A stretch of 64,000 nt of DNA from Eisenbergiella porci (lineage in GTDB: Bacteria > Bacillota > Clostridia > Lachnospirales > Lachnospiraceae): contig NZ_VUMI01000003.1 of the NCBI RefSeq assembly GCF_009696275.1, positions 62,001 to 126,000 of the forward strand. The letters run 5' to 3'. This document shows positions 1-7,671 of the stretch, in pieces. The stretch's first letter is position 1, and each line of letters begins with the position of its first letter. The position numbers and the translations under genes are program-made. Under the pieces are notes generated by a model. That model was not told where the DNA came from, ran no database searches, and saw only the letters and a list, made by a program, of their open reading frames with translations.

Positions 1-664
1 CATCCAGGGTTTTCGGTTCGTTGTACCAGATATTTCCCATTTCAAAGCCGCCGGACAGGACGTTTTGTACATCGAACAGGCAGCAGTTCATGGTATCCCT
101 TCTTGCGCTCATATCATGCACATAAATATAACCGTCCCTGCAGGCCTGGATTTCTTCCGTTGTCATAAAAAACTTCTGGTACAGCTCCTTGTTGAGCTGG
201 TTGAAAATAAGGCTTCTCTTCGTGGAAACCAGGGCGGAATCCGTATTGGCGTTTTCCTTGTCGCCGATATACATGATGGACTGGCTCTTCTTGTACACAT
301 CGTCCAGCATACGGACAAAATCCTGCTTATAATTCCGGTAGTCCCTGTAGCTTTTGGCCACGATGGGCTTAACCTCCTCCAGGGCGCTCTCCACAATATT
401 GTGCATCACAGGAATGGGAATCTCACTGCATTCCAGCTCATCCACCTTTTCAATGACATAGCTGCAGATTCTTCTCTTTTCTTCATCCGTAAATTTGGTA
501 AGGGCGCGGTAAGCGCTTTTTCCCACCGCATTTATCACCTTCTGCACATTGAAGGACTCCCTTGTCCCGTCCTTCTTTACCACCTTTACATCCAGCTTTG
601 TCTGGTATTCTTTTCCGTAATCCTGCTCTTCATTCTCCATAAGCCCTTGTACCGTATTCTCCAT
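1..664 (-). CDS. nrdD: Anaerobic ribonucleoside-triphosphate reductase, N-terminal part (runs off the window edge)
   Basis: The class III (glycyl-radical) reductase makes dNTPs from NTPs in strict anaerobes. About 221 N-terminal codons are visible. Residues 26 to about 115 form an ATP-cone regulatory domain (start DVKVVKKDGTRESFNVQKV). The reductase domain then begins, with YIHD-like YIYVHDMSARRDTMNCC near residue 180-196. The ATG at 664 is preceded by AGGAG five bases upstream (671-675). The C-terminal glycyl-radical segment lies outside the window, so class III rests on the N-terminal similarity. The gene has its own promoter at 938-966 and two NrdR boxes between promoter and start, which fits a dNTP/ATP-responsive NrdR regulon. 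It is monocistronic within what can be seen, and nrdG, if present, lies to the left. Confidence 0.9.
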   Translation of the reverse strand, partial: MENTVQGLMENEEQDYGKEYQTKLDVKVVKKDGTRESFNVQKVINAVGKSAYRALTKFTDEEKRRICSYVIEKVDELECSEIPIPVMHNIVESALEEVKPIVAKSYRDYRNYKQDFVRMLDDVYKKSQSIMYIGDKENANTDSALVSTKRSLIFNQLNKELYQKFFMTTEEIQACRDGYIYVHDMSARRDTMNCCLFDVQNVLSGGFEMGNIWYNEPKTLD

Positions 665-882
665 TTCTTCTCCTATCTGCTCCGTTGGGGCGCGTCTTTC
701 CCGTTACTGTCAGCGCAAAAGCGGGAAAAAAATCCGGTTGCTGGAATGCGGTACGTGACGAGCACCGTACACGTTCTGCCTTTTCCCTCATCCGGTTTGC
801 GGTATGCGTTGTCAGTTATGTAGTATAAAAGAATAGTTATGCAGCTGCTGTATTCCTTCAAACACCTTCAAATACTGCAAAA

Positions 883-898
883 ATACTATATCCTGCCA
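883..898. promoter_or_regulatory. NrdR box 2 (weaker)
   Basis: ATACTATATCCTGCCA shares the core ACTATATC (885-892) with box 1 (916-923). The register difference is 31 bp, three helical turns, which is the classical spacing of tandem NrdR boxes. Its right arm is degenerate. Confidence 0.65.
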
Positions 899-913
899 AA
901 TATACATTTCTTA

Positions 914-929
914 CCACTATATCTAGTGG
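914..929. promoter_or_regulatory. NrdR box 1
   Basis: CCACTATATCTAGTGG has perfect outer palindrome arms CCACTA/TAGTGG and fits the NrdR box pattern (acaCtATATat-GTgt). It lies directly at the predicted transcription start of nrdD and is paired with box 2, exactly 31 bp away. Confidence 0.75.
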
Positions 930-937
930 CAGATATC

Positions 938-966
938 AGTATAAAGGAATCCGGCCTCTCTGTCAA
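938..966 (-). promoter_or_regulatory. Sigma-A promoter of nrdD
   Basis: Reading the minus strand, a perfect TTGACA (966-961) is followed by a 17-bp spacer and TATACT (943-938). Transcription would start near 931, giving a leader of about 265 nt before the nrdD ATG. Confidence 0.75.
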
Positions 967-1070
967 TGCCTGTCGGAGGATTTTCCGCTTTTCATTTTTC
1001 TTCCTGCAACAGCCCGGATAGCCAAACTGCTGCTTCTCCTTTCCCTGTCCCGATATCTGCCTTTCTCCTG

Positions 1071-2240
1071 TTATCTGGAAAGGATTCCGCTCCTTCTGAC
1101 TGCTTCCACAGCCTCCCTGATCGTCTCCACAGGCAGGGTGAGGGCGAAACGTACATGTCCTTTTCCCAGCTCGCCGAAGCTGCTTCCCGGCGTACACAGC
1201 ACGCCTGTTTTCTCCATAAGCTCCATGACGAATGCGGTATCGTCTTCAAAACCTTCTGGTACAGGCGCCCAGGCAAACATGGTGCCTTCGCTGTCCGGCA
1301 CATTCCAGCCGATGGAACGGAAGCCGCCGCACAGGGCATCCCTTCTTTTCCTGTATTCCTCACACTGGAGAAGCACAGGCTCGTCCGGCCCGGTCAGCGC
1401 TGCAATGGCTCCGTACTGCACAGGCAGGAATGTTCCGTAGTCAATCTGGGAACGCAGCTTTTTGAAGTTCTGCACCAGCTCCCTGTTTCCGGTAAGGAAG
1501 CCCATCCTGGCCCCCGTATAGTTATAGGATTTGGAAAGGGAATAGAATTCCACGCAAACTTCCTTTGCCCCCGGAATGGAAAGAATGGAAATCCCCTGCC
1601 TTCCGTCATAAATGATATCCGAATAGGCGTTATCATGGATGATGACCAGTTCATGTGCCTTCGCCCAGGGAATCAGTTCCTCGTAAAAAGAATGGGGGGC
1701 GCATTTACATATGGGGTTCATCGGATAGGAAACTATCATAAACTTTGCTTTATCCGCCGTTTCCCCCAACGCCTCCAGATCGGGTAGCCAGTAGTTTTCC
1801 TCCGTTAAGGGATAGGTTACCAGCTTCGCTCCCGCCAGAGACGGCCCGATGGCAAAAATCGGATAGCCCGGATCCGGCACGAGGACAATATCGCCTTCAT
1901 CGCAGAGGGAAAGGCCTACATGGGCGATCCCTTCCTGAGAACCATAGACGGACATGATTTCCTCCGGCTCCAGCTGCACGCCGTAGCGTCTCTGATAGCG
2001 GCTGATCACCGCGTCCGTCAGCTCCGGCAGATCCCGAAGCGCATATTTATAATTTTCAGGCTTTCCCGCCGCGCTCACCACTGCGTCGATGATCCTCTGC
2101 TGCGGCTTGAAATCCGGTGTTCCCACGGAAAGGTTATACACCTTTCTCCCCTGCCGCTCCAGTTCATTTTTCTTTTCATTTAATACCTGAAAAATACCTT
2201 CCTCATAATCCTTCATTCTGGATGCAAAATGAAGCTCCAT
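1071..2240 (-). CDS. PLP-dependent class I/II aminotransferase, LL-DAP aminotransferase-like
   Basis: A fold-type I aminotransferase of 389 aa. It shows the G(T)PDF substrate loop near residue 41, the NP signature (SYPMNPICK, about 171-179), the cofactor-contacting DNAY at 203-206 and the Schiff-base lysine in SLSKSYNYTGARMGF (Lys237). The SKSYNYTGARMGF block and overall length match the group often labelled LL-diaminopimelate or MalY/AspC-type aminotransferases. The exact substrate cannot be read from sequence. The ATG at 2240 follows GGAGG within AGGAGGAAGAC. It lies 26 bp downstream of a WYL regulator on the same strand, so the two are probably co-transcribed. Confidence 0.85.
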   Translation of the reverse strand: MELHFASRMKDYEEGIFQVLNEKKNELERQGRKVYNLSVGTPDFKPQQRIIDAVVSAAGKPENYKYALRDLPELTDAVISRYQRRYGVQLEPEEIMSVYGSQEGIAHVGLSLCDEGDIVLVPDPGYPIFAIGPSLAGAKLVTYPLTEENYWLPDLEALGETADKAKFMIVSYPMNPICKCAPHSFYEELIPWAKAHELVIIHDNAYSDIIYDGRQGISILSIPGAKEVCVEFYSLSKSYNYTGARMGFLTGNRELVQNFKKLRSQIDYGTFLPVQYGAIAALTGPDEPVLLQCEEYRKRRDALCGGFRSIGWNVPDSEGTMFAWAPVPEGFEDDTAFVMELMEKTGVLCTPGSSFGELGKGHVRFALTLPVETIREAVEAVRRSGILSR

Positions 2241-2266
2241 GTCTTCCTCCTGTCTGCCGTTCCTTG

Positions 2267-3277
2267 TTATGCTTCCTCAAAACGGCCTTCCTCATACAGT
2301 TTGTTTATTTTTTTAAGATATTCTTTGTATTCCTCAACCACATCCGGCGGCCCGGTAAGCCTGGCCTGGATTCCAAGGCCTGTCAGCCACCCGAAAAACT
2401 GTCCGCTAACAGCCACCTTCACCCGGATACGGAAGGTTCCCTCCGCCAGCCTGCGGATGTCCGTTTCTTTTCCGAACCGGTCAATCACCACGCCGATCAG
2501 CCTGTCCGCAAACTCCAGGGACACCGTCTCTTCTTTTCCTCCGTACATACCGAAGGTTTTATTGGTATAAGCGGCGATATCAAAGCTTTTAAAAGCGCTG
2601 CCGCCCTCTCTTTCCAATGCCGTCAGCTGGATGGAGCCCATTTTATCCACCCGGTAATGCTTCAGCTGATCCGCTGCCGCATCATAGCCGATGAGATAAT
2701 AATTTTCATCATTCCAGGACAGCGCCCAGGGGCTGATCACATACCGCTCCCCGCCTTTACGGGGAACCAGCCTCCGATCCAGCGTCCATTCCATATACTG
2801 AAAGGAAATCTGTCTGTTTTCCTGAATGGCTCTGTGTATGAAATCCACATTATAGTAAATGCTTTCGTTTTCCGTCTTCACCCTGCCCGCCACATATACC
2901 TGGCGCTGCAGCTGCGTCGCTTCCTTGGCGCCGACGAACTGCTCCAGCTTCTGTATCAGTTCCCTGGATTTGCGCTGGGTGATAAAACGGGAGGCCTGAA
3001 CCACGTCCACCAGAAGCTTCAGCTCAGGAAGCTCAAATTCCCGGGAACCCATATAGTAGCCGCTGCCGGCCTTATTTTTCACATGGACGATATCATAACC
3101 GAAATCCATGAGCCGGGCAATATCATCATAGATACTTTTCCGTTCCGCGCTGATATCCCACCGGGCAAGGCGCTCAATGAGCTGCTGGGAATTGAGGAAA
3201 TGCTCCTCGTCGGTTTCTTCCCGCAGGATTTTCAGCAGGTAAAGCAGCTTCAGCTTCTGATTCGATGATTTTGGCAT
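2267..3277 (-). CDS. WYL-domain transcriptional regulator
   Basis: A predicted DNA-binding regulator of about 336 aa. An N-terminal winged HTH (residues 1-60, with RKSIYDDIARL as recognition region) is followed by a WYL domain around 135-205 (ISPWALSWNDENYYLIGYD) and a C-terminal WCX-like extension. WYL proteins commonly sense ligands, often nucleic-acid derived, but the target here is unknown. The ATG at 3277 is chosen over a GTG 15 bp upstream because GGGGA sits 6-7 bases before it. It is the first gene of a likely two-gene unit with the aminotransferase. Confidence 0.85.
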   Translation of the reverse strand: MPKSSNQKLKLLYLLKILREETDEEHFLNSQQLIERLARWDISAERKSIYDDIARLMDFGYDIVHVKNKAGSGYYMGSREFELPELKLLVDVVQASRFITQRKSRELIQKLEQFVGAKEATQLQRQVYVAGRVKTENESIYYNVDFIHRAIQENRQISFQYMEWTLDRRLVPRKGGERYVISPWALSWNDENYYLIGYDAAADQLKHYRVDKMGSIQLTALEREGGSAFKSFDIAAYTNKTFGMYGGKEETVSLEFADRLIGVVIDRFGKETDIRRLAEGTFRIRVKVAVSGQFFGWLTGLGIQARLTGPPDVVEEYKEYLKKINKLYEEGRFEEA

Positions 3278-3299
3278 GGCAAATCCCCGCACTACTCAC

Positions 3300-3328
3300 A
3301 AAAAAGAGCGGGACATCCCCACTCTTTT
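3300..3328 (-). terminator. Intrinsic terminator after the 3361-3549 gene
   Basis: On the minus strand, a GAGTGGGGATGTCCCGCTC stem-loop is followed by six T residues. It ends the unit carrying rnhA and the small membrane protein. Confidence 0.8.
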
Positions 3329-3360
3329 GGTTAAACGTAAACATTTCTCCTGGTTTTCTG

Positions 3361-3549
3361 TCAGAACTGCGTTCCCGGCGCCTGTGCTTCTTCTGTCCCC
3401 CGGGTCAGGGCTTCCGCAGCCTCCCTGGCATTTTTCTTCTTCCGCATGGTGATGCCGATTGCAACGGCAATAACAGCCAGCACTGCAATCAGCACAAAAA
3501 GCAGTAAATAGGATAAAAATGAATTCAAAAATAATGTAAAATCAGCCAT
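3361..3549 (-). CDS. Small single-pass membrane protein of unknown function
   Basis: A 62-aa protein. Residues 1-12 are short and polar, about 13-35 form one hydrophobic helix rich in L, V, I and A (YLLLFVLIAVLAVIAVAIG), then a KKK stop-transfer and a charged tail rich in E and A follow. This suggests an N-out/C-in membrane protein with a cytoplasmic tail. The ATG at 3549 is preceded by AAGGGG about 10 bases upstream. An upstream GTG (3576) has no ribosome binding site. It follows rnhA by 63 bp and precedes a terminator. I do not recognise the family. Confidence 0.55.
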   Translation of the reverse strand: MADFTLFLNSFLSYLLLFVLIAVLAVIAVAIGITMRKKKNAREAAEALTRGTEEAQAPGTQF

Positions 3550-3612
3550 TTGCTTCAAACCCCTTGCCTGAATCACAGGCTTTCGATTTCGGCGCGGTGT
3601 TGCCCCGCGGTC

Positions 3613-4128
3613 TTATTTATCATAACATTTATTGGTACAGGCCGTCAAGAGGGGGAGTGAGATTCCGGGGTCCGGGAGCAGGTTGGTGCCGTCGGCGGCG
3701 GTGGTGGCCAGGGTGTCGCAGCGTTCGTTTTCGGGGTGGCCGTCGTGGCCTTTGACCCAGGTAAAAGTGACGGTGTGAGGGGCGGCGGCTTTCAGGAGGC
3801 GTTTCCAGAGGTCTACGTTTTTAACGGGGCCCGAGGCTCCTTTCCAGTTTTTTTTGAGCCAGCCGTCTATCCAGTGTTTGTTGAAGGCGTCCGTTACGTA
3901 TTTGGAGTCTGAGATAACCTCAGCCTCACAGGGGCGGTTGAGGGCTTCCAGCCCGGCTATGACCGCCATGAGCTCCATGCGGTTGTTGGTGGTTTTGATA
4001 TAGCCGCCGGAGAGTTCTTTTTCGTGCAGGTTCCCTTTCTGATCCACATATTGGAGAATGGTTCCGTAGCCGCCGGGGCCTTCCGGGTTTCCTCTTGCGG
4101 CTCCGTCTGTGTATATGGTTACTTTCAT
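3613..4128 (-). CDS. rnhA: Ribonuclease HI
   Basis: It degrades the RNA strand of RNA:DNA hybrids in the cytoplasm. The 171-aa protein has the type 1 RNase H fold. All four catalytic acidic residues are visible: Asp8 ([11 protein letters not shown]), Glu52 (NNRMEL), Asp74 (SDSKY) and Asp138 (HPENERCD). The flexible-loop histidine, in KGHDGH, is also present. The basic-protrusion region [12 protein letters not shown] resembles the E. coli enzyme. The ATG at 4128 follows GAGGGA. It lies 66 bp downstream of the MutS-like ATPase gene on the same strand. A C-terminal tail of about 25 residues extends beyond the usual 155-aa core. Confidence 0.93.
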   Translation of the reverse strand: MKVTIYTDGAARGNPEGPGGYGTILQYVDQKGNLHEKELSGGYIKTTNNRMELMAVIAGLEALNRPCEAEVISDSKYVTDAFNKHWIDGWLKKNWKGASGPVKNVDLWKRLLKAAAPHTVTFTWVKGHDGHPENERCDTLATTAADGTNLLPDPGISLPLLTACTNKCYDK

Positions 4129-4194
4129 TGATTTTCCCTCATTTCTTGCAATAGTCATTTTTGTCCGGATGTCACTGTATGGTATTTTCCGCCG

Positions 4195-5883
4195 TTACGT
4201 CCAGTTTCCGGTTTCCAGGAAATGTGCGGCCAGTGCATTGGCTTCTTCAATGATTGCATTTTCATAGCCGATGATGCCGAGCAGGCGTATCGCATTGCGG
4301 GTCATTGCTTTTCCGGAGCGGAGTATATAATTGAAAAGAATGTCTCCTTCCATGATTTCTTCTTCAAAATGGTAATTGTCATAGCAGTCCGCCAGCAGCT
4401 CCGTCAGCTCAATGTCATGCGTGGCTGCAAAGCAGAGGACGCCGGGGCGGCTGAGGCTTCGCAGGATCTGGGTGGAGGCGGCAATCCGTTCCACGGTGTT
4501 GGTGCCCCGCAGGACCTCGTCCACAAAACAGAGGACAGGGGCGCTGCCCTCCCTTGCCGCATCCAGAATCCGTTTCAGGGATTTGATTTCCACAATATAG
4601 TAGCTTTCCCCGCCTTCCAAATCGTCACGCAGGGCCATGGAGGTCATGATGCGGTACAGGCTCCCCGAATAAAAATCGGCGGTGCAGGTGTGGATTGTCT
4701 GGGCCAGCAGTGCATTCAGAGCCACGGCCTTCAGAAAGGTGGATTTTCCGGAGGCGTTGGAGCCGGTGACCAGGATTCCCTGCTTTGCCAGAATATCATT
4801 TTTCACAGGCTCTTCCAGCAGAGGATGATAGAGTCCCCTGATTTCAAGGCGTACGCTTTCCCTGCTGTCCTCCGTCAGGCGCGGGCTGCACCAGCCGGAA
4901 GCCAGGGACGCACGGTAGGAGGCGATGGCTATGCAGGCTTCCGTTTTTCCGGCAATGGTGATCATTCTGTCGATGTCCGGCAGGTGCTTCCTGACCTCCT
5001 TAAGCATGGTGTTGAAGCAGATGAGATCCAGGTGAAGGAGCATATTTACATAGTCCAGTATCAGGGACAGGGGATCTCCCGCCGTATCGCTTCCGCGCAT
5101 GCCGAGCATGGCGCTGTAACGGAATTTGCCGAATTTGCCCTCCAGTATTTTCAGTTCCTCCCATTCCTCTTTCAGCACGGGGATGTCCATTTTCCTGATC
5201 CGGGCTGAAAAATCCAGTATCCGGCGGACATAGGCAAAGCTGGTAAGATAAGGCTCGATTTCATGCTTCTGTTTCATATAGCCGAAAATATTTACCGTAA
5301 AAAGAAGGAAAAGGAACATCATGCCAATGGGCGGGGAAACGATAACCATGCCAATGGCCGGAATGAGCAGAAGATCGCAGATTATATGGGAAAGGCTGCT
5401 GCGCTCTCCCAGATTGTCAAGGTAATTCAGATAATCGTAGACGGAATATTTTCCGCTTCTGCCCAGCTGCATATAGGCATACTGCAGCTGTTCACGCATC
5501 TGCTCCTGCTGCCCGAAGCAGGTAATCTTTTCTTCCATGGCATCCAGCGCCTTTGCATCTTTCAGCTGCGGGGTCCTCAACAGATAATAGAGATATTCCT
5601 GTCCGGCGGAGGAATAGGTCTGGTTCATCCGGAAAAAAAGCTGATCCATGCCAAGATCGTTCCAGGTGATGTCATCCACCTGCTCCGGCTCCTGATGCAT
5701 GGAAAAATAGCCGGGTATGCTGGAAAGCTCCTCGTCCGAATAGTCTCTGTCCGGCACTGCGCCGAAGCCTTCATGTATTTTCCGCTTCTGCCTGCGCTGC
5801 TTTACGCGTTCATCCGCCGCTCCCTTTATAAATACGGCCAATACGGCCGCTATGACGAGCACCAGTATCATAAGCGATTCCAT
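4195..5883 (-). CDS. Membrane-anchored MutS-family ATPase
   Basis: A 562-aa protein. There is an N-terminal membrane helix (about residues 3-20), a basic linker, a helical MutS lever/core-like region interrupted by a second hydrophobic hairpin (about 166-200), and a C-terminal MutS ABC-type ATPase. The ATPase shows Walker A TGSNASGKST (373-382), a Q/D-loop region, Walker B LCFVDEVLRGTN (about 451-462) and the TH(D)IELT switch. There is no mismatch-recognition domain I or Smr endonuclease domain, so it is neither MutS1 nor MutS2. Its function is unknown, and mismatch repair should not be assumed. The ATG at 5883 has AGGAGG nine bases upstream. A TTG two codons earlier is too close to that site. 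Confidence 0.75.
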   Translation of the reverse strand: MESLMILVLVIAAVLAVFIKGAADERVKQRRQKRKIHEGFGAVPDRDYSDEELSSIPGYFSMHQEPEQVDDITWNDLGMDQLFFRMNQTYSSAGQEYLYYLLRTPQLKDAKALDAMEEKITCFGQQEQMREQLQYAYMQLGRSGKYSVYDYLNYLDNLGERSSLSHIICDLLLIPAIGMVIVSPPIGMMFLFLLFTVNIFGYMKQKHEIEPYLTSFAYVRRILDFSARIRKMDIPVLKEEWEELKILEGKFGKFRYSAMLGMRGSDTAGDPLSLILDYVNMLLHLDLICFNTMLKEVRKHLPDIDRMITIAGKTEACIAIASYRASLASGWCSPRLTEDSRESVRLEIRGLYHPLLEEPVKNDILAKQGILVTGSNASGKSTFLKAVALNALLAQTIHTCTADFYSGSLYRIMTSMALRDDLEGGESYYIVEIKSLKRILDAAREGSAPVLCFVDEVLRGTNTVERIAASTQILRSLSRPGVLCFAATHDIELTELLADCYDNYHFEEEIMEGDILFNYILRSGKAMTRNAIRLLGIIGYENAIIEEANALAAHFLETGNWT

Positions 5884-5904
5884 ATGCAAGTTCCTCCTGC
5901 TTTT

Positions 5905-6633
5905 TTAAAGCACAAATTCTTCTCCGCGTCTGCTGATGTCAACGATTTGCGCCGCGTGCTGCCGTCCGGTCTGTGTTTCCTTATATTTGGAAATATAGCC
6001 GTATTCCTCCCACATATGCATGGGGAATACGTGGGTTGCCGATGTCTTCTGGAGAAAATAATCCATCCCCAGGCCATACGCCGCTTCCAGCCTGGGATCA
6101 AGCGGTACGAAAGCCGCGTCAAAGCGTTCTCCTGCAATGCTGTCGATTTCCCGCCTGAAGCCGGTCTCCATATTCCGGTTCCAGCTCGCGGGCTCCCCTT
6201 CCCAGTGCCACCAGTTTAAATCCCCTGCATGGTAAAAGGTCTTCCCCTCCGCTTCCACAAGAAACGCAACGCCTTCATCCGTAGATTTCAGCGTACGGAC
6301 TGTCACAGCCTGGCTTTCCCCGCCATAACCGGTCTGTTCATGCGCCTTCATCACCGTTACATCGGACAGCGCCTCCGGATCCGCCTTTTTGCGGAGCAGA
6401 TAGTCGGGCTTGAGCTTGATATCATTTCCGAAAAAATAATGTATATGAGGATATTCCTTCCGCAGCTCCAGAATTCTCAGGCTGAAATGATCCTGATGCT
6501 TATGGGAAGCAAATACCAATATTGTTTTCTCCTTATCCCACGAAGGAAGCTCTCCTGTAAAATAGTCAAACAGCAGCACATGTTTCTCCAGCTCCACGCA
6601 AAAGCCGCTGTGCGCGATATAAGTAATTTTCAT
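5905..6633 (-). CDS. MBL-fold metallohydrolase
   Basis: A 242-aa metallo-beta-lactamase fold protein. The metal motif HKHQDH (residues 44-49) gives the expected H-x-H-x-D-H ligands, with further candidate ligands in the FYHAGDLNWW region (His, Asp) and FPMHMWEEYG near the C terminus. It resembles UlaG/YtnP-type small hydrolases, but the substrate is unknown. Two in-frame ATGs lie six bases apart. The downstream one (6633) is preferred because AAAGGA sits six bases before it and MKITYIAHSGF is the usual family N terminus. It ends 22 bp before the MutS-like gene, suggesting co-transcription. Confidence 0.8.
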   Translation of the reverse strand: MKITYIAHSGFCVELEKHVLLFDYFTGELPSWDKEKTILVFASHKHQDHFSLRILELRKEYPHIHYFFGNDIKLKPDYLLRKKADPEALSDVTVMKAHEQTGYGGESQAVTVRTLKSTDEGVAFLVEAEGKTFYHAGDLNWWHWEGEPASWNRNMETGFRREIDSIAGERFDAAFVPLDPRLEAAYGLGMDYFLQKTSATHVFPMHMWEEYGYISKYKETQTGRQHAAQIVDISRRGEEFVL

Positions 6634-6703
6634 AGCCATTCCTTTCCCGTCCTTTTCCTATAAACCATCCGCAGGCCGGCTTGCCGGCAGCACCTGAAGC
6701 GCC

Positions 6704-7207
6704 TTAAAAGCTCCTGATTTTATCAGAGCCGTCGTCAATGGTTTTCCGGATGGAACGGACCACCACATAGTAGCCGTAGCTGCTGTTCACCTCAACGTAT
6801 ACCCTGTCCCCTTCCCGGTGTCCCAGAAGCGCCCTGCCAATGGGGGATTCCGTGCTCACCAGGCCTTCCAGGGAATTTCCGCGCATGGTGGTGACGATTT
6901 TCATCGTTTCCGTTGTACCATCCTCTTCAAAGAACAGCTCCACCGTATTGTTTACACCGATCTCGTCCTCTTTGGAATCGTCGGATATCACCTCCGCCGT
7001 CTTGATCATCCTCTCCAGGAAACGGATTCTGCTTTCATTCCGGTTCTTCTCTCTTTTGGCCGCATAGTATTCAAAATTTTCACTTAAGTCGCCCTGGGCC
7101 CTGGCTTCCTTCACCGCCTCCAGCGCCTCCTTGCGTACTACCAGCTTCCTGTATTCAATCTCTTCCTTCATTCTTTTGATATCATTTTCTGTCAACTGGT
7201 TATGCAT
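6704..7207 (-). CDS. greA: GreA/GreB-family transcript cleavage factor
   Basis: It rescues backtracked RNA polymerase by stimulating transcript cleavage. The 167-aa protein has the N-terminal coiled coil, whose tip carries GDLSENFEYYAAK (39-51, with the catalytic acids Asp40 and Glu43), and a C-terminal FKBP-like domain with SPIGRALLGHREGD. The length matches GreA. AAGGAG lies eight bases upstream of the ATG. A probable promoter is at 7389-7417. A second, canonical greA could exist elsewhere, so the symbol is by family. Confidence 0.88.
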   Translation of the reverse strand: MHNQLTENDIKRMKEEIEYRKLVVRKEALEAVKEARAQGDLSENFEYYAAKREKNRNESRIRFLERMIKTAEVISDDSKEDEIGVNNTVELFFEEDGTTETMKIVTTMRGNSLEGLVSTESPIGRALLGHREGDRVYVEVNSSYGYYVVVRSIRKTIDDGSDKIRSF

Positions 7208-7388
7208 ATTATCACTCCTTTTCAGGCCACAGTTTTGCCCAGGCCCAACTGCGGCTGCCTCCCGCCATTCAAAATCGCTGCGCGGTGGGCCGGCTGCCTG
7301 CCGCCGCTATACATTCGTTGAACTGTAATCTTTTTATCACTTCGGCAGCTCTGTTCTATACATTTGCCGCCCAATAAGCTTCCGGGAT

Positions 7389-7417
7389 ATTGTACCATAC
7401 ATTTTTCCATCTGTTTA
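7389..7417 (-). promoter_or_regulatory. Probable sigma-A promoter of greA
   Basis: Minus-strand TAAACA (7417-7412), a 17-bp spacer and TACAAT (7394-7389). The leader of about 175 nt contains two similar GGCAGCCGc/g segments at about 7245-7315. Nothing else is recognised between 7208 and 7490. Confidence 0.5.
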
Positions 7418-7490
7418 TCCTTCCCGGAAAAATTTATAAAAATTTATGTTTTCCCTGCCATTCCCTTGTCGGTTAAAATGCTGTTCTGTC

Positions 7491-7533
7491 AAAAAAGAGC
7501 CTCCGCGGTCACATGGACGGCAGAGGCTCTTTT
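7491..7533. terminator. Bidirectional-looking intrinsic terminator after the NCS2 permease gene
   Basis: The stem GAGCCTCcGCgGTC / GgACGGCAGAGGCTC is flanked by A6 on the left and T4 on the right. On the minus strand it ends in T6, about 140 bp beyond the permease stop codon. Confidence 0.75.
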
Positions 7534-7671
7534 CATAAGCTTCTTTATTATGTAATTATCAGCAGCTGTGAGGAATCCGGGCAGATAACTGTTTCCCCCT
7601 CACAGTTGCAATTATCTCATGACGATTCCGCATGGATTTCCGCCATAAATGTGAAATTGCCGTTTTGCTGA

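Noticed and set aside
966-1787. Long plus-strand ORF of 273 codons opposite the aminotransferase
   Set aside because: Antisense to a gene with clear PLP motifs. The plus-strand product shows no domain, and its composition reflects a shadow frame.
2117-3268. 383-codon plus-strand ORF opposite the WYL regulator
   Set aside because: The minus strand encodes an unmistakable WYL protein with a ribosome binding site; the opposite frame has none.
7221-7330. GC-rich repeated GGCAGCCGc/g segments in the greA leader
   Set aside because: Too short and imperfect to claim a functional repeat or structured RNA.
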